A DNA stretch of 8,222 nt from an uncultured Collinsella sp. (GTDB lineage: Bacteria; Actinomycetota; Coriobacteriia; Coriobacteriales; Coriobacteriaceae), in assembly GCA_902475825.1 (NCBI GenBank), contig CABSBA010000062.1:1-8222 (forward strand), in the 5' to 3' direction. The translations under genes and the position numbers were made by a program. Shown here piece after piece: positions 1 to 6,259 of the stretch. Position 1 is the stretch's first letter, and each line of letters opens with the position of its first letter. Below the pieces are notes generated by a model. The model had not been told where the DNA came from and made no database searches. It saw only the letters and a list, made by a program, of their open reading frames with translations.

Positions 1-1
1 G

Positions 2-202
2 ATTCGTGCGAACGTGAACGAGTATTCCGAAGTCCACCCCGATATGCCCATCAGCTACGCGGTGGGCTATGCACTTTCCTGTGATTTTGACGAGCCGCCT
101 ACCATGCGCGAGCTCTTTTCCCAGGCCGACAAAAACATGTACATCGACAAGAACCGTGTAAAGGCAACCGAGACAGCCGACCCGCAACGCGAGGAACGGT
201 AA
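2..202 (+). CDS. GGDEF domain (diguanylate cyclase) protein, C-terminal end
   Basis: This is the last 66 residues of a protein whose start lies before the window. The reading frame is open from base 2 and ends at TAA 200-202. The text 'ISYAVGYALS' followed about 20 residues later by 'LFSQADKNMYIDKNR' is the typical end of a GGDEF domain: the last beta strand (S-x-G-x-A), then the 'AD..MY..K' helix. GGDEF domains make the second messenger cyclic di-GMP from two GTP. The GGDEF signature itself would lie upstream and is not visible, so activity cannot be judged, nor can any sensor domain. A GTG at 14 could be read as a start, but the frame is open upstream of it and the domain would be cut, so I treat the gene as partial. 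A strong terminator follows 25 bases after the stop. Confidence 0.82.
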   Translation: MRANVNEYSEVHPDMPISYAVGYALSCDFDEPPTMRELFSQADKNMYIDKNRVKATETADPQREER

Positions 203-226
203 GCTTGTAACAACAGAGGGCATAGA

Positions 227-262
227 AAAGCCTCCGCAGCTCGTGTGTGCTGCGGAGGCTTT
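227..262. terminator. Bidirectional intrinsic terminator
   Basis: Two perfect 14-base arms (AAAGCCTCCGCAGC at 227-240 and its complement at 249-262) enclose an 8-base loop. On the plus strand the stem runs into TTTATT. On the minus strand it runs into CTTTTCT. It can therefore end the GGDEF gene from the left and the MarR-ABC operon from the right. Confidence 0.9.
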
Positions 263-302
263 ATTCGTTGCGGTGCATTGTGTTTGGGTCGTTGAGATGA
301 GT

Positions 303-367
303 CGATTTGCCCCGAAAGAGGAGGGCATTGACCTTAGGGTCATGCACGACGAATGAGCGGCAAATCG
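303..367. repeat. Nested inverted repeat downstream of the ABC operon
   Basis: The outer arms are CGATTTGCC (303-311) and GGCAAATCG (359-367), a perfect 9-bp match around a 47-base interior. Inside lies a smaller hairpin, TGACC-TTAG-GGTCA (329-342), extended by GCA/TGC across one bulged T. No T-run follows on either strand, so it is not a standard terminator. It sits 20 bases past the stop codon of the second ABC gene and might shape or protect the 3' end of that transcript. No gene is visible in 263-386. Confidence 0.45.
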
Positions 368-386
368 GCCATCTCGGCGAGCCGAA

Positions 387-2306
387 CTACTCCAGCTCAA
401 ACGCTCCGGTATAGAGCTGGTAGTAATACCCGCGCTTGGCGATCAGCTCGTCGTGGTTGCCGCGCTCGATGATGCGGCCGTGGTCCAGACAGATGATCGC
501 GTCGGAGTTGCGCACGGTGGACAGGCGGTGCGCGATGACAAACGTCGTGCGGCCCTCCATGAGCTTGTCCATGCCGGCCTGCACGATGGCTTCGGTGCGG
601 GTGTCGATGGAGCTCGTGGCCTCGTCCAGAATCATTGCCGGCGGATCGGCGACGGCAGCGCGGGCGATCGAAATCAGCTGGCGCTGGCCCTGCGACAGCT
701 GTGCGCCGTTGCCGGTGAGCATGGTGTCGTAGCCGTCGGGCAGGCGGGTGATAAAGTCGTCCGCGCCGGCGAGCTTTGCCGCCGCGATGCACTCCTCGTC
801 GGTGGCGTCCAGGTTGCCGTAGCGGATGTTATCCATCACGGTGCCGGTGAACAGGTTCACGTCCTGCAGCACGACGCCCAGCGAGCGGCGCAGATCGGCC
901 TTGCGGATCTTGTTGACGTTGATGCCGTCGTAGCGGATCTTGCCGTCGGCGATGTCATAGAAGCGGTTGATGAGGTTGGTGATGGTCGTCTTGCCCGCAC
1001 CCGTGGCGCCGACAAACGCGACCTTCTGGCCCGGCTTGGCAAACACGGACACGCCGTGCAGCACCTCGTGGTCGGGCGTGTAGCCAAAGTCGACGTTGTC
1101 CATGACCAGGTCGCCGCGCAGCGGTACGTACTCGATCTCGCCGGTTGCGCGGTGCGGATGTTTCCATGCCCACATGCCGGTGTGGTGGTCGGCCTCCTCG
1201 AGCTGCCAGGTATCGGGGTTCACCTGCGCGTTGACGAGCGTCACGTAGCCTTCGTCGGTCTCGGGCTTCTCGTCGATGAGCTCAAAGATACGGTCGGCGC
1301 CGGCGAGGCCCATGACCACGGCGTTGATCTGCTGCGAGATCTGACCGATCTGTCCGCAGAATTGCTTGGTCATGTTGAGGAACGGCACTACGACGGCGAT
1401 GGACAGCGTCATGCCCGAGATGCTCAGGTTGGGCACGCCCAGCGCCAGGAAAATGCCGCCTGCCAGTGCGACCAGCACGTAGAGCAGGTTGCCCAGGTTC
1501 ATAAGGATAGGCATGAGGATGTTGGCGTACATGTTGGCCTTCTGCGAGACCTCGAAGAGCTTTTCGTTGCGCTCGTCAAAATCGGCCTCGGCGGCAGACT
1601 CGTGGCAGAATGCCTTGACGACCTTCTGGCCGTTCATGACTTCCTCGATATGACCCTCGACCACGCCGAGCTCGGTCTGCTGCGCAATGAAGAAGCGCGC
1701 GGAGTTGGAGCCGAGCAGCTTGGTCATAAAGGTCATAAAGGCGACGCCGGCCACAATGACCAGGCACATCCAAACGCTGTAGTACAGCATGATAAAGAAC
1801 ACCGTGACGATGACGATGGTCGTCATGAGCAGGTTGGGCAGCGACTGGCTGATCATCTGGCGCAGCGTGTCGATGTCGTTGGTGTAGTGGCTCATGATGT
1901 CGCCGCGCTGGTGCGTGTCGAAGTAACGGATCGGCAGGTCCTGCATGCGGTTGAACATCTTCTCGCGCAGCTTCTCCAGCGAGCCCTGCGTGACGATGGC
2001 CATGGCGCGGTTCCAGAACAGCGAGGACAGGATGCCGACGCCGTAGATGCAGGCGAGGGTGGTCACAAGCTGCAGAATCTTGGGCTGCGCGGTCGTCCAG
2101 TCGCCCGACTGCCACGATTCGCTAATGATCTGCAGGGCGCTCTGAAGGAAGGTCGCGCCGATGGAGTTGATGATGGCGCAGAGCACCACGCCGGCGACGA
2201 CGAGGGGCAAAAGCACGGGGTAGAAGCCAAAAAGCGTCTTGATGAGGCGCGACATGGTGCCGCCCTTGCGGTTGAGCGCGCGCTCGGCGGTTGTTGCCTT
2301 ACTCAT
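387..2306 (-). CDS. Heterodimeric ABC exporter half-transporter, catalytic subunit (ABC2)
   Basis: A 639-residue half-exporter: transmembrane domain (about residues 25-345) fused to an ATPase domain (about 400-639). Visible ATPase motifs are Walker A GATGAGKTT (433-441), Q-loop Q481, signature LSQGQ (537-541), Walker B ILDE with catalytic Glu562, and H-loop His593. The intact Glu and His with an altered signature (LSQGQ, not LSGGQ) fit the catalytic partner of asymmetric exporters such as TM287/288, LmrCD and BmrCD, which pump drugs or lipids out across the membrane. A linker of about 45 residues rich in His and Trp (355-398) lies between the domains; I recall this from related Firmicute and Coriobacterial proteins. 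The start ATG has a strong AAGGAGG site 8 bases upstream and overlaps the stop of ABC1 by 8 bases (ATGAGTAA). Met18 is a possible but weaker alternative start. The gene ends with TAG. The substrate cannot be read from the sequence. Confidence 0.93.
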   Translation of the reverse strand: MSKATTAERALNRKGGTMSRLIKTLFGFYPVLLPLVVAGVVLCAIINSIGATFLQSALQIISESWQSGDWTTAQPKILQLVTTLACIYGVGILSSLFWNRAMAIVTQGSLEKLREKMFNRMQDLPIRYFDTHQRGDIMSHYTNDIDTLRQMISQSLPNLLMTTIVIVTVFFIMLYYSVWMCLVIVAGVAFMTFMTKLLGSNSARFFIAQQTELGVVEGHIEEVMNGQKVVKAFCHESAAEADFDERNEKLFEVSQKANMYANILMPILMNLGNLLYVLVALAGGIFLALGVPNLSISGMTLSIAVVVPFLNMTKQFCGQIGQISQQINAVVMGLAGADRIFELIDEKPETDEGYVTLVNAQVNPDTWQLEEADHHTGMWAWKHPHRATGEIEYVPLRGDLVMDNVDFGYTPDHEVLHGVSVFAKPGQKVAFVGATGAGKTTITNLINRFYDIADGKIRYDGINVNKIRKADLRRSLGVVLQDVNLFTGTVMDNIRYGNLDATDEECIAAAKLAGADDFITRLPDGYDTMLTGNGAQLSQGQRQLISIARAAVADPPAMILDEATSSIDTRTEAIVQAGMDKLMEGRTTFVIAHRLSTVRNSDAIICLDHGRIIERGNHDELIAKRGYYYQLYTGAFELE

Positions 2307-4113
2307 GTGCCTCGCCTCCTTCCTGGGTCTGAGCTTGCGTTACGGATGCCTCGGTGTCGGCCTCGACGGCCCCTTCGCCCTCGGCAGACATCTTGTTCTG
2401 CGAGGTGAAGGTCTCGCGGTAGATCTCGCTCGTCTTGAGCAGCTCGTCATGGTTGCCGATCTGCGCGATGCGGCCGCCCTCCATGACGATGATGCGGTCT
2501 GCGTCCTGCACGGAGCTAATGCGCTGGGCGATGATGAGCTTGGTCGTGTTGGGCAGATAGCTTGCCAGCCCTGCGCGAATCTTGGCGTCGGTCTTGGTGT
2601 CGACGGCGCTGGTGGAGTCGTCCAGGATCAAGATCTTGGGGCGACGCAGCAGGGCACGCGCAATGCACAGGCGCTGCTTCTGACCGCCCGAGACATTGGA
2701 GCCGCCCTGCTCGATCCAGGTGTCATAGCCCTTGGGGAAGCCGTCGACAAACTCATCGGCGCAGGCCAGATGCGCAGCCTCGCGGACTTCCTCGTCGGTG
2801 GCATTTGGATCGCCCCAGCGCAGATTCTCGGCAATGGTGCCGCTAAACAGCACGTTTTTCTGCAGTACCATGGCCACCTGGTGGCGCAGGGCGTCCAAGT
2901 CGTAGTCGCGCACGTCCACGCCGCCCACGCGTACGGTACCTTCGGTGGCGTCGTACAGGCGGGCAATGAGGTTTACGAGCGTGGACTTGGCCGAGCCGGT
3001 GCCGCCGATGATGCCGATGGTCTCGCCGCTCGTAATGTGCAGGTCGATATCGTCGAGCGCCTGGCGTTTCGCATGCGCGGAATACTTAAAGCTCACGTGG
3101 TCAAAGTCGATGGAGCCGTCGGCAACCTCGAGCACGGGCTTGGTCGGGTTGGCGATTGTGGGCTCGGCGGCAAGCACCTCGGTAATGCGGTGCGCCGATT
3201 CGTCGGCCATGGTCACCATGACAAAGATCATCGACAGCTGCATCAGGCTCATGAGGATCTGGAAGCCATAGGTAAAGATCGAGGAGAGCTGGCCCACGTC
3301 GAACAGCGTGCCCTGGCTCGTGATGATGAGCTTGGAGCCCAGGTAGATGATGACGACAAACGCGCCGTTGACGCAGATGTTCATCATGGGGTTGTTAAAG
3401 GCCAGCAGCTTCTCGGCGCGGGTGAAGTCCATCTGGACGTCGCGCGCGGCGGTCGCGAACTTCTCCTTCTCAAAGTCTTCGCGCACATAGCTCTTGACCA
3501 CGCGCATGCCGGTGACGTTTTCCTCGACGGACTCGTTAAGGGCGTCGTACTTGTGGAACACGCGCGAGAAGATGGGGCGCACCTTAAAGATGATAAAGAA
3601 CAGTCCAAAGCCCAGCAGCGGAATGATGACCAGGTAGACCATGGCAACGCTGCCGCCCATGATAAACGCCATGGTAAAGGCGAAGATCAATACCAGCGGT
3701 GCGCGCACGGCGATACGAATGATCATCATGAAGGCCTGCTGCACGTTGTTGATATCGGTGGTCAGGCGCGTGACGAGCGAGGAGCTCGAGAACTCATCGA
3801 TGTTGGCAAAGCTGAACGTCTGGATCTTGTATAACAAGTCGTGACGCAGGTTCTTGGCGAAGCCGCAGCTCGCATGGCTGCAGGTGATGCCGGCGCTTCC
3901 GATCTAAGCAAGCGACGTCAGTGCGATGAGCACCAAAAAGCCTGCGGTGGGAAGCATCTCGGCTACGGTGGCGCCGTCTTTGATGGCGTCGATCAGGTTG
4001 GCGGTGATAAATGGAATCAGCATCTCGCAGAGCACCTCGCCAAGCACGAGCAACGGCGTGGCAACGGTGACTTTCATATAGTCGCGGATGCTGCCCATGA
4101 GAGTTTTAATCAT
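2299..4113 (-). pseudogene. Heterodimeric ABC exporter half-transporter (ABC1), interrupted by an in-frame TAG
   Basis: One continuous frame of 605 codons encodes a half-exporter, but codon 70 is TAG (3904-3906). Residues 1-69 hold transmembrane helix 1 and the start of helix 2. Residues 71-604 continue in the same frame with clear family sequence ('CGFAKNLRHD', 'SSLVTRLTTD'). No frameshift is needed. ATPase motifs in full-length numbering are Walker A GGTGSAKST (370-378), signature VSGGQ (474-478), Walker B LDD with Asp499 where the catalytic Glu should be, and Gln530 in place of the H-loop His. These changes mark the degenerate-site subunit of heterodimeric exporters, so they are not decay. 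A short acidic tail (574-604) ends the protein. The start overlaps the MarR stop by 8 bases (ATGATTAA) and has GGGAGGA upstream. A TTG at 3835-3837 could open a 512-residue fragment, but it has no evident ribosome site and would lack helices 1 and 2. The stop could be a real mutation, a sequencing error, or read through at low level. Confidence 0.85.
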
Positions 4114-4612
4114 CCAGTTCCTCCCAGGTTACACGGATTTTCTCGAGCATTTCGGCGAGCTGCTCGCGCTCGTCGTGGGTGAGCGCGCTAAAGGCCTGTT
4201 CTCTAAAGCGGATGCGGGCCGCCTGGTCGATGCGGGCGTTTTCCCGGCCGGTTTCGGTCAGGCGAATGGTGAGTTGCCGTCGATCCTTGGGGTTACGGCT
4301 GCGCTCGATGAGGCCGTTGACCTCGAGCTTGGACAGGATCTCGGAAAGCGACCCCGGCTTGAGGTCAAAGTGCATGCCGAGTTCCTGCTGCGACATCTCG
4401 CCGCCGGGTTGCTTGGCCAGCAGGCAGATGATGGGCGCCTTGCCGGACACGCCTCCGCCATGAAAATGCATGTAATGGCCGCAAAAACCCAGGCCGCTCA
4501 GGATGCGCTTGGCAAGCTTGTCTTCCGAGTTAACCGCTTCGGGTACATCCGCCGGCTGTGACGGGTCGCCGCCGGGCTCGTGCGAACAAAGGCTAAGAGG
4601 TTCATCGCACAT
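4106..4612 (-). CDS. MarR family transcriptional regulator
   Basis: A 168-residue winged-helix regulator. The helix-turn-helix lies at about residues 73-100 ('MSQQELGMHF' then 'SLSEILSKLEVNGLIER'). The wing contains the family hallmark 'NPKDRRQLTIRLTETG' (107-122), including Asp110-Arg111-Arg112. Flanking helices would form the dimer interface. The first 30 or so residues look like a loose, poorly conserved extension, and His46, His49 and His51 form a HYMHFH cluster that is worth noting. It is the first gene of an operon with two ABC half-exporters and overlaps the first by 8 bases. By family precedent it would repress the operon until a toxic ligand binds. Its own promoter contains three phased repeats that are likely its binding sites, so autoregulation is expected. 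The ATG start has AAGGAG 12 bases upstream, slightly long but acceptable. Confidence 0.92.
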   Translation of the reverse strand: MCDEPLSLCSHEPGGDPSQPADVPEAVNSEDKLAKRILSGLGFCGHYMHFHGGGVSGKAPIICLLAKQPGGEMSQQELGMHFDLKPGSLSEILSKLEVNGLIERSRNPKDRRQLTIRLTETGRENARIDQAARIRFREQAFSALTHDEREQLAEMLEKIRVTWEELDD

Positions 4613-4657
4613 GAATTAGTGCTGCTCCTTTCTTTAGTTAGGTAGAGGAATTGTTTT

Positions 4658-4711
4658 GTACCTAAGTGATTCTAGAGGTACCTAAGTGATTGTCAAGGTA
4701 CCGAATCGATT
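4658..4711. repeat. Three operator-like repeats at 20-bp spacing, probable MarR binding sites
   Basis: GTACCTAAGTGATT occurs at 4658-4671 and again at 4678-4691. A diverged copy, GTACCGAATCGATT, lies at 4698-4711. The starts are exactly 20 bp apart, about two DNA turns. The core AC(C/T)TA(A/G)GT is nearly palindromic. The -35 box lies between copies 2 and 3, and the -10 box between copies 1 and 2, so bound protein would block polymerase. That MarR is the ligand is inferred from position. Confidence 0.7.
4669..4696 (-). promoter_or_regulatory. Promoter of the MarR-ABC operon
   Basis: Read on the minus strand, TTGACA (4696-4691, a perfect -35 box) is followed after 16 bases by TAGAAT (4674-4669, -10 box). 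Transcription would start near 4661-4663, leaving a leader of about 50 bases before the MarR ATG. The spacer holds repeat copy 2 of the 20-bp-phased operator array. Confidence 0.75.
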
Positions 4712-4814
4712 TTGTGGCAGTGCTGGGATGCCGGTGCCAGGGGAATCTTGGACAGTCTTTGCAGCGTAGATTCAGCGGGCCACGGCGTATCCCGGAGTTT
4801 CCGATAGGTTCATT

Positions 4815-4852
4815 AAAGGGGCGAGACTGGCAGTTGCCGGTTTCGCCCCCTT
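4815..4852 (-). terminator. Intrinsic terminator after the Fic gene
   Basis: A long hairpin pairs 4818-4832 with 4835-4849: GGGGCGA with TCGCCCC at the base, then G-T, A-T, C-G and T-G pairs, then GGCA with TGCC at the tip. On the minus strand it is followed by TTTAAT. It lies 14 bases past the Fic stop codon. The T-run is short, so efficiency is uncertain. The rest of 4721-4814 shows nothing I can assign. Confidence 0.7.
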
Positions 4853-4865
4853 GGCTTTCCGGGAC

Positions 4866-6038
4866 TTAGAGCGGCTCGTCGCCGGTTCGGAGGATGGCGA
4901 GATATGGCTCATATGAAAACGTGCGGTATCGTTTCCTGCTCGTATCGCGTTGGACAAGAATGCCCCAATCGGTAAATTGGGATATAAGGTTGTTTGCGCT
5001 CGATCTGCTAATCTGCATTCGTTCAGACACAAAGGCGGTGTCGACGATCGGATTGCCCTCGAGAAGGTCGAGTAGCATAAGGGCGTTCGTCGTAGCCCTT
5101 CCCGCCTTTTCGCGAATCAGCTTTTCGGTTTCCGAATGGAGGTCGACAAGCTTCCGCATCGAATCCCGTGCCTCGCGTGCGCTTGCAAGCAAGCAGGTGC
5201 TGAAAAACGAAACCCATCCCTCAAAATCGCCTCTCTGCCTTACGCGCATAAGCCAATCGTAGTATTCGCTCCTGTGTCGTTTGAGTTCATACGAGGGGTA
5301 GATGACCGGCTTGGTGAGCGCCCCATCATGTATGAGCGAAAGGAGGATGAGCAGACGCCCGAGGCGTCCGTTGCCGTCGAGGAACGGGTGTGTGGTTTCA
5401 AACTGGTAGTGCACCAAAGCGGCCTTGATGACCGGATCGATGTCGTCACGCTCGTTGATGAAAAGCTCGAGGTCGCCAAGTGCCTCCTTCATATCCTCCG
5501 TGTTGGGAGGGACATACGGGGCCTCATTGAGCGTGCAGCCGTTTGGTCCGACCCAGTTCTGAGTCGTCCTGAACTGGCCCGGCGTCTTGTCGGAGCCTCT
5601 GCCATTTCCAAGCAATGTGGCATGGACGGATTTGAGCAGCCTCATACAGAGTGGCAGTTCCTCCATGAGCTTGGTCGCCTGCTGCACCGCTCGAGTGTAG
5701 TTGACGACGTCGGTTAGGTCCCGGCTCGCATTGGATTCGTTTGACGGGTCAAGAACATCATCGAACGTACATTGCGTACCCTCGATTTGAGAGGACAAGA
5801 GCGCTTCCTTGCGAACGTACATAGAAAGGTACATGTCGATGTTCGGAACAAAGCGAGACATGCCCTCAACCTCGCCGAGTATGGCGCGACAATCGGAGAC
5901 AAGCCGCATGGAATCAGCGGATAAATTGATTGGAAAGAATGAATCCATATTGGCGGGTCTAAACGAATCATAGGCGAGGGCTCCTGAAAGGTTGTGCCTG
6001 ACGTTTCCCTGTCGTCCGGGTGTGATGGGTGCGAGCAT
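4866..6038 (-). CDS. Fic family protein (protein AMPylation) with C-terminal winged helix
   Basis: A 390-residue Fic protein. The catalytic motif HPFLDGNGRLGR (217-228) matches the canonical HPFx(D/E)GNGRxxR exactly, with catalytic His217, Asp221 and Arg225/Arg228 all present. This predicts transfer of AMP from ATP to a target hydroxyl. An inhibitory helix motif (S/T)xxxE(G/N) is seen upstream as Ser82-Glu86-Gly87 ('SSQIEG'). This makes it a class II enzyme that blocks itself, so no separate antitoxin is needed, and none is visible beside it. The flap 'FRTTQNWVG' and 'YVPP' (156-178) is typical. A winged helix-turn-helix occupies about 320-375 ('FVSERMQISRSSANNLISQF'). The ATG start has AGGA 8 bases upstream. 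It stands alone with its own terminator. Codons such as AGA, TCA, TTA and ATA are commoner than in neighbouring genes, suggesting separate acquisition. The target is unknown. Confidence 0.93.
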   Translation of the reverse strand: MLAPITPGRQGNVRHNLSGALAYDSFRPANMDSFFPINLSADSMRLVSDCRAILGEVEGMSRFVPNIDMYLSMYVRKEALLSSQIEGTQCTFDDVLDPSNESNASRDLTDVVNYTRAVQQATKLMEELPLCMRLLKSVHATLLGNGRGSDKTPGQFRTTQNWVGPNGCTLNEAPYVPPNTEDMKEALGDLELFINERDDIDPVIKAALVHYQFETTHPFLDGNGRLGRLLILLSLIHDGALTKPVIYPSYELKRHRSEYYDWLMRVRQRGDFEGWVSFFSTCLLASAREARDSMRKLVDLHSETEKLIREKAGRATTNALMLLDLLEGNPIVDTAFVSERMQISRSSANNLISQFTDWGILVQRDTSRKRYRTFSYEPYLAILRTGDEPL

Positions 6039-6048
6039 CGTTAGTGTC

Positions 6049-6082
6049 CTAAGAACAAATTTGAGCCAAAACTTGTTCTTAG
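6049..6082. promoter_or_regulatory. 34-bp inverted-repeat element at the Fic start, copy 1
   Basis: Perfect 10-bp arms CTAAGAACAA (6049-6058) and TTGTTCTTAG (6073-6082) flank a 14-bp centre. A minus-strand TATAAA at 6091-6086 would place transcription start inside the element. The Fic Shine-Dalgarno (AGGA) begins at the element's edge. It could act as a DNA operator or as an mRNA hairpin masking the ribosome site. No convincing -35 box accompanies the TATAAA. Confidence 0.65.
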
Positions 6083-6138
6083 AATTTTATAGCGCCTTCT
6101 AAGGCCAAGTTTCTGCAATAAGAAGCGTCAGAAAAACT

Positions 6139-6172
6139 CTAAGAACAAAATTACGCCCAAACTCGGTCTTAC
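6139..6172. promoter_or_regulatory. 34-bp element upstream of Fic, copy 2
   Basis: Same length and orientation as the copy at 6049-6082, exactly 90 bp away, matching at 27 of 34 positions by my alignment. The left arm CTAAGAACAA is identical. The right arm has drifted (CGGTCTTAC), so the palindrome is imperfect. It lies between the divergent Fic and kinase genes, 88 bases before the kinase ATG, and could affect either. Confidence 0.55.
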
Positions 6173-6185
6173 ATCCGAAGGCAAG

Positions 6186-6220
6186 ACTTAGATTGCACTG
6201 CGCTACACTTAGTCGCACTG
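6186..6220 (+). promoter_or_regulatory. Direct repeat upstream of the pyridoxal kinase gene
   Basis: ACTTAGATTGCACTG (6186-6200) and ACTTAGTCGCACTG (6207-6220) lie about 21 bp apart. A possible -10 TACACT (6204-6209) sits between the copies. I find no good -35 box at the usual distance. A small GC hairpin (GGCGC-TGCT-GCGCC, 6222-6235) follows, just before the ribosome site AAGGGGG. The repeat could be an activator or repressor site, but no regulator is identified. Confidence 0.4.
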
Positions 6221-6259
6221 TGGCGCTGCTGCGCCGCGCCCGACCCAAGGGGGACACTC

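Noticed and set aside
14..202. A complete 62-residue protein starting at GTG 14
   Set aside because: The frame is open upstream to the window edge, and the sequence is the end of a GGDEF domain, so it is a partial gene.
453..3834. Two long plus-strand open frames (453-2408 and 2239-3834) opposite the ABC genes
   Set aside because: They lie antisense to clear ABC exporter motifs, are rich in Val, Asp, Gly, His and Ala with no recognisable domain, and are typical by-products of high-GC codon bias on the other strand.
3904..3906. Genome-wide TAG recoding (for example pyrrolysine) to explain the internal stop
   Set aside because: ABC2 (387-389), the TIGR04076-like gene (7404-7406) and the phosphatase (7568-7570) all end at TAG at the expected protein length, so TAG is used as an ordinary stop.
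4721..4865. An antitoxin gene next to Fic
   Set aside because: No open frame with a ribosome site lies on either side, and the Fic protein carries its own inhibitory SxxxEG motif, so a separate antitoxin is not expected.
6096..6125. A third copy of the Fic upstream element between the two clear ones
   Set aside because: Only a short GGCCAAGTTT core and weak CTTCT/AGAAG arms resemble the element. The length and spacing do not fit, so chance similarity in AT-rich DNA is likely.
4658..6212. One shared CTTAG operator for the MarR, Fic and kinase promoters
   Set aside because: All three upstream regions contain CTTAG, but the flanking bases and the repeat geometry differ, and a 5-base match is too short to claim a common regulator.
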